The translations under genes and the position numbers were made by a program. The notes under the pieces were generated by a model. It was given only the letters and a program-made list of their open reading frames with translations, had not been told where the DNA came from and did not search any database. This document shows, piece by piece, positions 17,556 through 26,186 of a stretch of DNA of 53,609 nucleotides. How positions within the stretch are numbered: position 1 is the stretch's first letter; every line of letters begins with the position of its first letter. Source of the stretch: Pinisolibacter aquiterrae (GTDB lineage: Bacteria > Pseudomonadota > Alphaproteobacteria > Rhizobiales > Ancalomicrobiaceae); assembly GCF_019160155.1 (NCBI RefSeq), contig NZ_JAFNIH010000033.1, positions 1 to 53,609 on the forward strand, read 5' to 3'.

Positions 17556-17800
17556 GGACGTCACCCGCATGTTCGTCTTTCTCACGCGTTTCCAACGACA
17601 TGAACCCGTCGTCGGCAGTCTGGGGAGACCGTCGACGATCGCCGCCAGTTCGACCGACCTCTGTCCTCGTGACGTGTCGAAACGCCCTCCTCGATGCCGG
17701 TCGTAATTCGTCTCGGCGGTGTCGCGGTGACACTGCGTGATGCGTCGCGCATCAGTTGCAGTGCGAGATCACGGATCGCTGCGGCGGTTCGACGAAACGG
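17556..17800 (-). pseudogene. Decayed internal fragment of a second repC
   Basis: This stretch matches the functional repC of the same window (about 49,110-49,400) in the same orientation. For example, tttccaacgacatgaacccg at 17590-17609 corresponds to tttccaacaacatgaacacg in repC. In protein terms, fragments ITTGIEEGVSTRHEDRG and FMSLETREKDEHAG align with MIATGIEEGIPTRREGRG and FMLLETHEKDVITS. About 75 bases are missing in the middle and the frame is broken. It encodes nothing useful. It shows that another repC-like gene, from an ancestral duplication or a captured plasmid, once stood here. Confidence 0.8.
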
Positions 17801-17880
17801 TACTTCCGCCGGCCATGAACCACGCGACGGCTGTCGATACACTCGGCGACACCGTTCGGCGTATTTCCCCAGCACAGGGG

Positions 17881-18495
17881 CGTGTCAATTATATCGTCGC
17901 CGATCTGTGCGCCGACCGTCACTCGTCCTTCTATCTGGTCGCTCTAGAGATCCACGACGACCTGCAATTGATACGCCACGGTCGGGGCTAGCGCACCATG
18001 CCCTTCGTCGAGATGGTGCTCGAATCCTACCGCCGCATCGAAGGATTGCCGCTTTGTCGCCATGGCCCACCCGCTCGACGTCGGCTACGGCAACAACAGG
18101 CGCAACATCCGCCTCACCATTCACCGCTTCGGCTTGGAGGGTCGTGTCGATTTTCTTCAATCCGGCCCGCTGGTGCCGATCGTTCAGAAGGCGCTGGGAC
18201 TGGTGACGATCAATTCCACGGCCGACCTCGCCGCGTTGCGCAATCACATCCCGTTCTCGCCTTCGGCGACGCCCTCCACCAGATCGAAGGTCCCACCCGC
18301 TGGCCCGAGACCCCGGACGAACTCGGCTCCCTCTGGACGGCTCCGCCTTCGGTCGCTCCTCGCATCACCGAACGCTTCGTCGCCCACGTCATCGCCGAGG
18401 CGCCGGTGCTCGGCAGCTTCCATCTGCCGAAGACTTGGCCCGACATCGCCACTCATGTCGAGCGACGATTGACCGGAGCCCTCGCCTCGAGCCAT
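17881..18495 (+). pseudogene. kpsS: Decayed kpsS (capsule Kdo-linker transferase)
   Basis: Three frames carry KpsS-like pieces in order: YLVALEIHDDLQLIRHGRG (near 17930), MAHPLDVGYGNNRRNIRLTI with LVPIVQKALGLVTINSTADL (18062-18240), and FGDALHQIEGPTRWPETPDE with PVLGSFHLPKTWPDIATHVE (18260-18470). These match the C-terminal two thirds of KpsS, which with KpsC builds the beta-Kdo linker that anchors group 2 capsules to lyso-phosphatidylglycerol. At least two frameshifts and the missing N-terminus mark it as inactive. The last frame continues without a stop into kpsC. If the capsule is made, a functional KpsS must be encoded elsewhere. Confidence 0.75.
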
Positions 18496-18555
18496 GACGG
18501 GAGATGCGACGCCGCCGCCCTCGGCCGGCACCGCCCAACCGGACGAGTGGACCGC

Positions 18556-20655
18556 GTGACCGATCACGATCCCGACACCGAGAAGACCGTACCGGCCGTC
18601 CCACCGCGCCGACGGTTCGGCGTCGCCTCGTCGGGCATCTGGCGCAATCGCGCGATCGTCGCCGGTCTTCTCGACGCCGAGCCCGTCCGGGGGTGGGCCG
18701 GTCGAGCGGGATCGGTCGAATTCCTGGTCGGCTGGGGCCACAAGCCCACCAGCGCGGGACAGCGCCGACTCGCCGCGAAGACCGGCCTACCTTATGTGGC
18801 GCTCGAAGACGGCTTCCTACGCTCGGTCAGACCGGGCAATCGGGACCCGGCGATCGGCTGGGTCGTCGACACCACCGGCATCTATTACGACGCGGCCGGC
18901 CCCAGTGATCTCGAGGCGGCGATCGCCCGCCGTGCCGCTGCACCCGCTCTCGACCATGATCGCGCCGTCACCGCTCTCGACGCGCTGCGCCGCCTGCGTC
19001 TGTCGAAATACAATCACGCACCGCCGAAGAGCGCCGCCGCCCTCGGCCTTCCCGTAGGGCGAGAGGTGGTCCTGGTGATCGACCAGACCTTCGGCGACGC
19101 TTCGGTCGTCGGCGCCTTCGCCGACGGCGACACTTTCGCTCGCATGCTCGCGGCGGCGATCGCCGAGAATCCCGGTCGCACTATCGCCGTGAAGGTCCAC
19201 CCGGAAACCATCTCCGGAGCCAAACGCGGCCATCTGCTGGAGGTGGCGCGCCAATCCGGCGTGACGATCCTCGCCGAGGACGTCGAGCCATGGTCGCTGA
19301 TCGATCTCGCCGCCCGCGTCTACGTCGTGTCGAGTCAATTCGGCCTCGAGGCGTTGCTCGCCGGCGTACCCGTCACCTGTTTCGGCGCCGCCGCCTTCGC
19401 CGGTTGGGGACTCACCGACGACCGTTTCGAGCCGATCACGCGCCGCACCGCGCGTCCGACCCGTGAGGCTCTCGCCGCCGCCGTCTATTTCGACTATTGC
19501 CGCTGGATCGCTCCTTGGACCGGCCGACCGATCGACTTCGAAACGGCGATCGACCAACTCGCGTTCCTGCGCGACGCGCATCACGCCAACCGACCCTCGG
19601 TCTGCGTCGGCTTCTCCCGTTGGAAGCGAAGGACCGTCGGTCGTTTCCTCGACGGCCCTGCCGGTCTGCCCCGCTTCGCCCGCGAGGCGGGCGAGGCCGT
19701 GCGGCTCGCTCGCGCCGACGGCGCTCGTCTCGTCGTCTGGGGCAGCCGGCCGCTCGGACTGGAAGCGGACGGCTCCGTCGCCGTGATGCGCGTGGAGGAC
19801 GGCTTTCTCCGCTCGGTCGGCCTCGGCGCCTCCTTCGTCGCCCCCGCGTCCCTCGTCTTCGACGAGCTCGGCATCTACTACGATCCGTCCCGTCCGAGCG
19901 CCTTCGAGCATCTCGCCGAGACCGGTGACTTCTCCCCCGAGCTGCTCGACCGCGCCGCCCGCCTGCGCGCCGTTCTCGTGGAGCGAGGTTTGACGAAATA
20001 CAACGAGGCCGCCGTGACCGGGTTGGATCTTCCGGCCGATCGCCGGCGCATCCTGGTGCCGGGCCAGGTCGAGGACGACGCCTCGGTCCGCCTCGGCTCA
20101 CCGGACGTTCCCACCAATGTCGAGCTTCTGAAGCGCGTCCGCGCGCGCCACCCGGACGCCTTCATCGTCTACAAACCTCACCCGGACGTCCACGCCGGCT
20201 ATCGCAAGGGGCGGATCCCCGACGACCTCGCCACCACCCTCGCCGATCGCATCGTCACCGACGTCTCGATGGCTTCGCTGCTCGCCGCCGTCGATGCCGT
20301 CGAGACCATGACCTCGCTCACCGGCTTCGAAGCCCTGATTCGCGGCCTGCCGGTCGCCACTCACGGCGCGCCCTTCTACGCCGGCTGGGGCTTGACCGAG
20401 GATCTTCTCCCCGTTCCGCGCCGCACCCGCCGGCTCGCCCTCGACGAACTCGTCGCGACCGCGCTCATCCTCTATCCGCGCTACGTCGACCCGATCACCG
20501 GCCTCCCCTGCCCCGTCGAGGTGATCGTCGATCGGCTCAGCGAGGCCCGAGCCCAAGGAGACACTCGATCGGAACGCCTGCGCCGCAGCCTCCGTCATGC
20601 CGTCGCTTGGTCTGCGCACAACGTGACGGGACCGCTCCTCCGCTTCTTCCGGTGA
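18556..20655 (+). CDS. kpsC: KpsC, capsule beta-Kdo linker glycosyltransferase
   Basis: 699 residues from GTG 18556; the frame is open further upstream because it runs out of the kpsS remnant. KpsC has two homologous transferase modules, and both are visible. Paired motifs are LEDGFLRSVRPG and VEDGFLRSVGLG, GIYYDAAGPSDLE and GIYYDPSRPSAFE, LSKYNHAP and LTKYNEAA, KVHPETISGAKRG and KPHPDVHAGYRKG, and AGWGLTDD and AGWGLTED. The modules span about residues 20-340 and 345-665. It adds alternating beta-Kdo residues to form the phospholipid-linked primer for ABC-transporter capsules, at the cytoplasmic face of the inner membrane. Length and motifs are normal, so the gene looks functional. Confidence 0.93.
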   Translation: MTDHDPDTEKTVPAVPPRRRFGVASSGIWRNRAIVAGLLDAEPVRGWAGRAGSVEFLVGWGHKPTSAGQRRLAAKTGLPYVALEDGFLRSVRPGNRDPAIGWVVDTTGIYYDAAGPSDLEAAIARRAAAPALDHDRAVTALDALRRLRLSKYNHAPPKSAAALGLPVGREVVLVIDQTFGDASVVGAFADGDTFARMLAAAIAENPGRTIAVKVHPETISGAKRGHLLEVARQSGVTILAEDVEPWSLIDLAARVYVVSSQFGLEALLAGVPVTCFGAAAFAGWGLTDDRFEPITRRTARPTREALAAAVYFDYCRWIAPWTGRPIDFETAIDQLAFLRDAHHANRPSVCVGFSRWKRRTVGRFLDGPAGLPRFAREAGEAVRLARADGARLVVWGSRPLGLEADGSVAVMRVEDGFLRSVGLGASFVAPASLVFDELGIYYDPSRPSAFEHLAETGDFSPELLDRAARLRAVLVERGLTKYNEAAVTGLDLPADRRRILVPGQVEDDASVRLGSPDVPTNVELLKRVRARHPDAFIVYKPHPDVHAGYRKGRIPDDLATTLADRIVTDVSMASLLAAVDAVETMTSLTGFEALIRGLPVATHGAPFYAGWGLTEDLLPVPRRTRRLALDELVATALILYPRYVDPITGLPCPVEVIVDRLSEARAQGDTRSERLRRSLRHAVAWSAHNVTGPLLRFFR

Positions 20656-20958
20656 GCGCCTCCTCGCGGCGGGCATCACACCGGTCGTCGAGGAGCCTCC
20701 GGAGCGCCGGGCCGGTCCCGCCCTTCTCCTCCTTCCCGCGGAGACCTCGTCGGCGAGCAGCGCTCGACACCCGGCCGACGGTTCGACGCGACGGAGGTGC
20801 TGCTCGAACGCAAACCGCAGTATGCTGGACGTGTATGAGGCGAATCTCGCGGTCGTCGATTCGACTCGCTCTTGCGTATCTGGTCGGCGGTGTGCTCGAT
20901 ATGCCTCCCTGAATCTCGCCCCGCAGACGTCGATCGCGAGCCGCAGGAAGAGAAGGTC
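20656..20958. other. Intergenic region upstream of the TPR gene
   Basis: About 300 bases. CTCCTCG and CGAGGAG near the kpsC stop could form a 7-bp stem with a long loop, but no T-run follows. Nothing else is evident apart from the purine-rich AAGAGAAGG ribosome binding site just before the ATG at 20959. Confidence 0.45.
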
Positions 20959-22914
20959 ATGCAGACTGTATCGGAACGCCCCATCAACGCCGGCACGAGC
21001 GCGCGTGGCGAGAGCTCACTCGAGCGCGCGGTGGAAGCCATCGGCCGCGGTGATTTTCGAACGGCGGAAGAAATCTATCTGGCTCGCCTCGAACACGACC
21101 CGACCGACGAACGTGCGCAGACGGGGTTGGTCGAAATCTGCGAGCGGAGTGATCGACTCGAAGATGCACTGGTCGTTCTCGACGTCCTGACCCGACGCAC
21201 CACGGACAATCTGAGATGGATCATGTGGTCCGCGAAGCTGGAGCTTCGTCTCGGACGAACCGCCGAGGCTGAAGGCGCGTTGCTTTCGGTGTTCGAGCGC
21301 GACCCCGCCTACCCGGGAGCCGCATACGAGTTGGCCGGGCTCTATCAGGAGGCGGGGCGCCAACGTGAAGCCGCCGCCATCGTCCTCAAGGGTGCCAAAG
21401 CGCGACCGAACGACGGCTCGCTCTGGCTGAAGTGCGGCGAGCTTCTGGTCTCTCTGGGAAATCTCGCGGTGGCCGAGGTCGCTTTCGACCGCGCCGCCGC
21501 GCTGATGGACGACGAGACCGAGGCGCTCGCCCGACGCCTCGAAGTCCTCATGGCGCTCGACCGGCAAGCCGAGGCCTACGAGCTCCTCGAAAGATTGGTC
21601 GCGGCGCGTCCCGACGACATCCTCCGCCTCTCGCAACTCGCCCAGTTGTCCGAAGACCGCGACGAAGCGAAGGCGATCCGACTCTATCGCCGCGTGCTCG
21701 AACTCGACCCGACACAGACGGACGCCGCGAGGAGGCTGTCTGAACTCGTGGTCGAACCGCCCGCGCAGCCGCCCACCGAAGCGACGCCCGAGGTTGCGGA
21801 CGCGGGCGCGGCGATGTCGGCGCCCGACGTCGACGAGGACATGGAATCCGCCCGCGCCGAACCGGTGAGGGCCCCCGTCACGCCCCCGCAGGAACCGACG
21901 CAGGCCCCTGTGACGACGACGGTGCCCACCGCGCCGGCGTCGCCGCAGAGCGAGTTGGGAGCGCTGTTGCGCCAGGCTCGCGCTCTCCAGGTAGACCATG
22001 CCTTCGAGGACGCCAAGATCGTTCTGAGCAAAGTCTTGGCGATCGATCCGCACCACTCGAGTGCCCAGCGCCAACTCGCGGTTCTGCTGCGCCGTCAGGG
22101 CCAGAAGCAGGATGCCGAAACCGCCTTCGCGGCAGTCTCGCGCTCGATGCGGGTCTCCCTACCCCCCAGCTTCATCGACGGTCTGCACCTGATCGAACGC
22201 CGCCTCGGTCTGCCTCATGCCAACGCCGACGTTCGCCGCATCGCCCAGGGTCTGCTCCCCGATCGGTCGGAATGGCCGGACGAACGCCGCTTCCTGTGGG
22301 GTCGCCAGATCTGTGATCTCATCAACAACTGGGTCTTGTTCCGCCCGTTCCAATTCGCGGAAATCGCCCGTTTCACCGATGGATTCGACTGGATCGAACA
22401 CGGCGACGTGGTGTCGCCCGGTTCCGTTCTCATCGGCACGGCCGTCGGGGCGGGCCATGGCGCTCTCGGAGCCCTGATCCGCAGCCGCCGTCCCTATCGG
22501 ACCATCACCGCCAACGACGAGATGATCCTCTCTTCTCCGCGCAACACCATCGACGGGCGCACCGACTATCCGTCGATGGCGACCGAGGAACTCGTCGGTC
22601 TTCTCGAGGCCGGCACGGATCTGCTGATCAACGGCGACGGCGGCATCGGCACCATGGCCCGTCGCATCAGCGTCGATGAGGTACCGACGCGTCTGGTCGA
22701 AGACCCTTATCGAATCGCCTTCGAGGCCGGTCGGCCGGCGCATGTCTACATGGCCGTCTTCACTGGAATGAAAATCCATCTGGTGCTCGACCCGCTGACG
22801 CCGCCGACTCTGGACCAGAGTTACGAGGACTGGCTCGAGAAGGGGCTCGAACGTTACGAGAATCGCTACCGCTGGGCTCTCGAGCAGGGACCGGAGAACC
22901 GACGCACCGCCTGA
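20959..22914 (+). CDS. TPR protein with a C-terminal acyltransferase-like domain
   Basis: 651 residues from ATG 20959, which has a good AAGAGAAGG site. Residues 15-250 are tetratricopeptide repeats (AVEAIGRGDFRTAEEIYLAR, YPGAAYELAGLYQEAGRQRE, RLYRRVLELDPTQTDAARRL). A proline- and acid-rich linker spans about 255-325, followed by one more TPR pair. The C-terminal 220 residues form a separate domain with LIGTAVGAGHGALGALIRS, AGTDLLINGDGGIGTMARR and a tail YENRYRWALEQG. The layout recalls LpxL/HtrB-type lipid acyltransferases (LPLAT), whose tails are similar, but the HxxxxD motif is not clear. It could be a capsule or lipid modification protein. The TPR part is certain, the enzyme class is not. 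Confidence 0.7.
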   Translation: MQTVSERPINAGTSARGESSLERAVEAIGRGDFRTAEEIYLARLEHDPTDERAQTGLVEICERSDRLEDALVVLDVLTRRTTDNLRWIMWSAKLELRLGRTAEAEGALLSVFERDPAYPGAAYELAGLYQEAGRQREAAAIVLKGAKARPNDGSLWLKCGELLVSLGNLAVAEVAFDRAAALMDDETEALARRLEVLMALDRQAEAYELLERLVAARPDDILRLSQLAQLSEDRDEAKAIRLYRRVLELDPTQTDAARRLSELVVEPPAQPPTEATPEVADAGAAMSAPDVDEDMESARAEPVRAPVTPPQEPTQAPVTTTVPTAPASPQSELGALLRQARALQVDHAFEDAKIVLSKVLAIDPHHSSAQRQLAVLLRRQGQKQDAETAFAAVSRSMRVSLPPSFIDGLHLIERRLGLPHANADVRRIAQGLLPDRSEWPDERRFLWGRQICDLINNWVLFRPFQFAEIARFTDGFDWIEHGDVVSPGSVLIGTAVGAGHGALGALIRSRRPYRTITANDEMILSSPRNTIDGRTDYPSMATEELVGLLEAGTDLLINGDGGIGTMARRISVDEVPTRLVEDPYRIAFEAGRPAHVYMAVFTGMKIHLVLDPLTPPTLDQSYEDWLEKGLERYENRYRWALEQGPENRRTA

Positions 22915-22936
22915 GTGAGGCGGTCGCGTAGCCTGC

Positions 22937-24184
22937 CTATGGCGCAGGAGCACCCGTTCGGAACGTGGGGCAAGCCGAGGGATGCCGAGGTCGAAGGCGG
23001 TTCGGAACGATCTCCGGCAGCGGGACCAGGGAGACGTCGAGCGCCGTGTCGAACTCGGACACCTCTCGGTGATCGGCGATGACCATTCGATCACAGACGG
23101 TGTCCACCACTCCCGTCTGATAACCGGACCGCACGATCAGCCCCTCGGCGATGTAACGTGGTCCACTCCACCGCCTTGCGCTGGCCAGCGCATCCGCGGC
23201 CCGGACCGTCCTTAGGACCGCTCGGCCGGTGGTCCTATCCGTCAACCCGAGCACCACGACCGGCCCTTCATCGCCCTCGACCAAGTTGAGTGTCGGAGCC
23301 ACGTAACCGCCGCGAACCGGCATGTCCAAGCCGCCGAGCAGGGTCCATGAGCGCCCCGCGTCATGGGTCACGAACTGTGCCATCGACGACTTGGCACGAT
23401 CGATCCGCGACACCGCGACCCAATTGCCCTCGTCGATCGGCTGGACCGCCATTTCGCTGTAGTCGGGCGTCTCGGACTCGACCACCACGGACCGCTGCCA
23501 CGTCGCCCCGTCATCGTCGCTCGACAGAAGAAAATTGAACCGCCCGAGGTTGCTCATCATCAACAGGCGGCCGGAGGGGGTGGTCTTGATCTGACCGAAA
23601 GGCAACATCTGGCTGCGGCCGCCGTCGAACGGACTGGGGGGCGACTGGACGAGCGGCGCGAACGCGCTCCAGGTACGTCCCCCGTCGTCCGAATGGGTCG
23701 CTCCGAGAACGGCGCCCCTCCGCGACGACAGATCCGAACGCACCGCCGTCACGATCAGCCGCCCTGTCGCCGTCGCCCCGGTCGCGCCGATGCGCCAGTC
23801 GAGACCGTGGCGGAAGCCGTCGAGAATGGGACGCGGCGCCGACCAAGTGGCACCATGATCCGGCGAAACGCGATGAACGACCGCGCTCTCCCGCCCGCCC
23901 TGGTGCTGTTGGCCGAAATAGGAGAACAGGTGGAGATTCCCGTCCGGCGTTTCGCTCATCGAGGAGAAATGCGTGTAACCCCGCGTCGACAGCCGCCGGC
24001 TCGGCAGGTCGAGATTTCGAACGTCGGTTTCGCGCGCTGGAGCCGCCAGCGGACGACGAGCATAGGCCGTCCAGTCGAAAGCCGGCGTCTCGGCCCACGC
24101 CCGCGGTCCGGCGAACAGCGAAAGGAGGATACACAGACCGGCGCCGAAGCCCCTCGCGTGAGTCGCCCGAACCACCACCGTCAT
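22937..24184 (-). CDS. Secreted sialidase-like protein with Asp-box repeats
   Basis: 415 residues from the ATG at 24184 (MTVVVRATHARGFGAGLCIL), which starts a signal peptide ending near PRAWA-ETP. Four Asp-boxes (S/T-x-D-x-G-x-T/S-W) are visible: SPDHGATWSAP, SDDGGRTWSAF, SDDDGATWQRS and THDAGRSWTLL. These mark a six-bladed sialidase/BNR propeller. Arg-rich turns such as MPVRGGYVAPTL and LIVRSGYQTGVVD could contribute to an active site, but I cannot assign the arginine triad with certainty. It is the last gene of a seven-gene operon containing a NeuB-type synthase. A periplasmic or secreted hydrolase that trims a nonulosonic acid glycan is therefore plausible. Confidence 0.8.
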   Translation of the reverse strand: MTVVVRATHARGFGAGLCILLSLFAGPRAWAETPAFDWTAYARRPLAAPARETDVRNLDLPSRRLSTRGYTHFSSMSETPDGNLHLFSYFGQQHQGGRESAVVHRVSPDHGATWSAPRPILDGFRHGLDWRIGATGATATGRLIVTAVRSDLSSRRGAVLGATHSDDGGRTWSAFAPLVQSPPSPFDGGRSQMLPFGQIKTTPSGRLLMMSNLGRFNFLLSSDDDGATWQRSVVVESETPDYSEMAVQPIDEGNWVAVSRIDRAKSSMAQFVTHDAGRSWTLLGGLDMPVRGGYVAPTLNLVEGDEGPVVVLGLTDRTTGRAVLRTVRAADALASARRWSGPRYIAEGLIVRSGYQTGVVDTVCDRMVIADHREVSEFDTALDVSLVPLPEIVPNRLRPRHPSACPTFRTGAPAP

Positions 24185-24245
24185 CGACGCATTCTCCTCG
24201 CGACCGTCGTCCTCGTCCGTCGCACAAGCGTCGGATTCGATGCGG

Positions 24246-25493
24246 TCAACGATCGCGTCCGAAAAAGGCGAGATCACGAAAGAAGGCGTCGGGGCGCAGA
24301 ATCAACTTGCGCAGTTTCGGTGGCAATCCCAACCGCTCGAAGGCGAGGAAGCGATCGATCGCATCGCGTCGGCGCGACGGCGCCCCCCGCAGCCCCGCCA
24401 GATCGACGTCGCCGGCGATTTCGACGAGGCCGGCCGCTATCAGGTCCGCCGGCCGGACGCCCGTTTCGGACAGACCGAAGGCCTCGGCGAAGGTCGCCGT
24501 CACCTTGAACCGCTCCACCTCGCCTCGGCCGATCGCCTCAAGCGCCGCTCGCAGGCTCGCACCGTCTTCGATCAGCGGCAGCCCGAAGTCGGCGAACCCC
24601 GACCGTAGGCCACCATAGGCCAACGCCAAGGCCGGACGCCCCATGGTCGCCGCTTCGATGAGCATCGTGCTGCCGATCGACACCACCACCGAGGCCTGAG
24701 CGATGGTCTCGTGCGCCTGAACAGCGAGATCGGGGCCAGGCGCGGCCAAAACGGCCCCGACCGGAACCGGATCGGGCAGGAGATCGGGCACGGTGGCCGG
24801 AGGAGGACGGACCACGAGCGCGAGTCCGGCCGCCGCCGCCGCGGCCGCGACTTCGACGATGGCCGTGCGCTGACTGGCGCGCGCGGCCACCGGATCGGCG
24901 ACATTGTCGAGCGGTTGCACCGCGAAGACCACGACGCCGCCATCGCCAGCCAGGCCGAGGCGCTCGCGCCATTCCCGAGGCGTCAGCGCCGCGCGATAGC
25001 TGCGCGCCATCACCAGTTTGTGCGATCCGACCAGCGAAATACGCGCCGGATCGTAGCCGCGCGACACGAAGATGTCGCGATGCAGCCCCCCCCAGCCCAG
25101 GACGCGATCGGTCGCAGGTACGACGCCGGCGCCACCGTAGTAGAGATCGCGATCGAAGAAGACACCCTCGTGGGGCACCAGCACGGTCGGCAGACCGATC
25201 TCACGCGCCGTCTCGACCAGGATCCGCATCGCCGGCGCCCAATCGAAGGTCACGACCAGACCGGCCGCGCGATCGGTCGCCACGAGCAGGCGCCGCCGCA
25301 CCGCACGCCGATAGGCGTCCGGCTTCAACCGGGAGAACAACGCCACATGGTGACGGGTCTGCGGATCTTCGGCGGGAAAGAGGGAAACGGGGGCGAAGGA
25401 AACCAGCCCGGTCGCGGCGATACCGGCGATCAGGGCATCGCCGTGTTCGCGCAGCCAGGGCGCGTAGAGCCAGGGATGGCCGGTCTCGCTCAC
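24246..25493 (-). CDS. GT-B-like glycosyltransferase, putative
   Basis: 415 residues with no signal peptide. GT-B style features include VLVPHEGVFFDRDLYYGG near residue 105, LGWGGLHRDIFVSRGYDPARI near 135 (a GSHKLV segment follows, as in capsule and CDP-glycerol transferase folds), and the nucleotide-binding-like block VVVSIGSTMLIEAATMGRPA near 275. The tail (LPPKLRKLILRP) is basic, as in proteins that approach the membrane. It sits 61 bases before the sialidase-like gene and 21 bases after the PIG-L gene. Transfer of the operon's nonulosonic acid product to a glycan is the simplest role; substrate and family number are unknown. Confidence 0.6.
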   Translation of the reverse strand: MSETGHPWLYAPWLREHGDALIAGIAATGLVSFAPVSLFPAEDPQTRHHVALFSRLKPDAYRRAVRRRLLVATDRAAGLVVTFDWAPAMRILVETAREIGLPTVLVPHEGVFFDRDLYYGGAGVVPATDRVLGWGGLHRDIFVSRGYDPARISLVGSHKLVMARSYRAALTPREWRERLGLAGDGGVVVFAVQPLDNVADPVAARASQRTAIVEVAAAAAAAGLALVVRPPPATVPDLLPDPVPVGAVLAAPGPDLAVQAHETIAQASVVVSIGSTMLIEAATMGRPALALAYGGLRSGFADFGLPLIEDGASLRAALEAIGRGEVERFKVTATFAEAFGLSETGVRPADLIAAGLVEIAGDVDLAGLRGAPSRRRDAIDRFLAFERLGLPPKLRKLILRPDAFFRDLAFFGRDR

Positions 25494-25514
25494 CGCGTCA
25501 CCTCGCCGGGTGGA

Positions 25515-26186
25515 TCACCCGATCCGTCGGAGCAACACGAAGGCTTCGGCGGCGGCCACACCGACGCTGGCGCCACGCCATTGCGCCAGAGCCATCACCG
25601 AGTCGATCGCTCGAGCATGAGGCACCGGCCGCATCTCCTCGGCATAAGCCTCGAGGGCGCGACGTTTGGCCCCGACGAAGTCACCGATGTCCTCGAACCA
25701 GTTCGGCATGAAGACGGGCGCCACGCCGGGGGCCTGCCATTCGGTCGAGGACGGAACTTCGAAGGACAGGATGGTCGGACCGGCACGTCCGGGCTGAGGC
25801 CGAAAGCAGGTGAGCGCCGCCGCCGCCGCGACCCGGTGATCGACGTTGAGATCGCCGAGGTGATGGGTATAGACCACGTCGGGTCGGCGACCGGCGACCC
25901 AGCCCTCGACACCCTGAACGATCCGCAGGAGCGGCAGCCCATCCATCTCGTTGTCGGGAAAATCGAGGAACGTCGGCGGCGCAGCGCCGAGAATCTCGGC
26001 GGCGCGCTCGGCCATGGCGCGCCGCGCGAGCGCCGCCGCATCGGCCGATCCGCGCGCGCCGACGCCGTCGGTGAGGAACAGAATCTCGACGCGATCGCCG
26101 GCGGCGGCATGGCGCGCGAGCGTTCCGGCGCAGCCGAGTGCCTCGTCGTCGGCGTGGGCGGCGATGACCAAGACCAGCCGGCTCAT
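25515..26186 (-). CDS. PIG-L/LmbE-family N-acetyl-hexosamine-type deacetylase
   Basis: 223 residues from the ATG at 26186, which overlaps the IMPase stop in ATGA. The zinc motif AHADDEALGCAGTLARH lies at residues 8-25, and the second motif is HHLGDLNVDHR near residue 117. SFEVPSSTEWQAP is a segment I associate with the PIG-L branch found next to NeuB genes. Such enzymes remove an N-acetyl group from an amino sugar in the cytoplasm. With the ATP-grasp gene upstream in the operon, it may expose an amine that is then acylated or amidated. That order of steps is inference. Confidence 0.88.
   Translation of the reverse strand: MSRLVLVIAAHADDEALGCAGTLARHAAAGDRVEILFLTDGVGARGSADAAALARRAMAERAAEILGAAPPTFLDFPDNEMDGLPLLRIVQGVEGWVAGRRPDVVYTHHLGDLNVDHRVAAAAALTCFRPQPGRAGPTILSFEVPSSTEWQAPGVAPVFMPNWFEDIGDFVGAKRRALEAYAEEMRPVPHARAIDSVMALAQWRGASVGVAAAEAFVLLRRIG

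Noticed and set aside
16211-17558. Target-site duplication of the IS256 element
   Set aside because: The eight bases on either side of the inverted repeats do not match.
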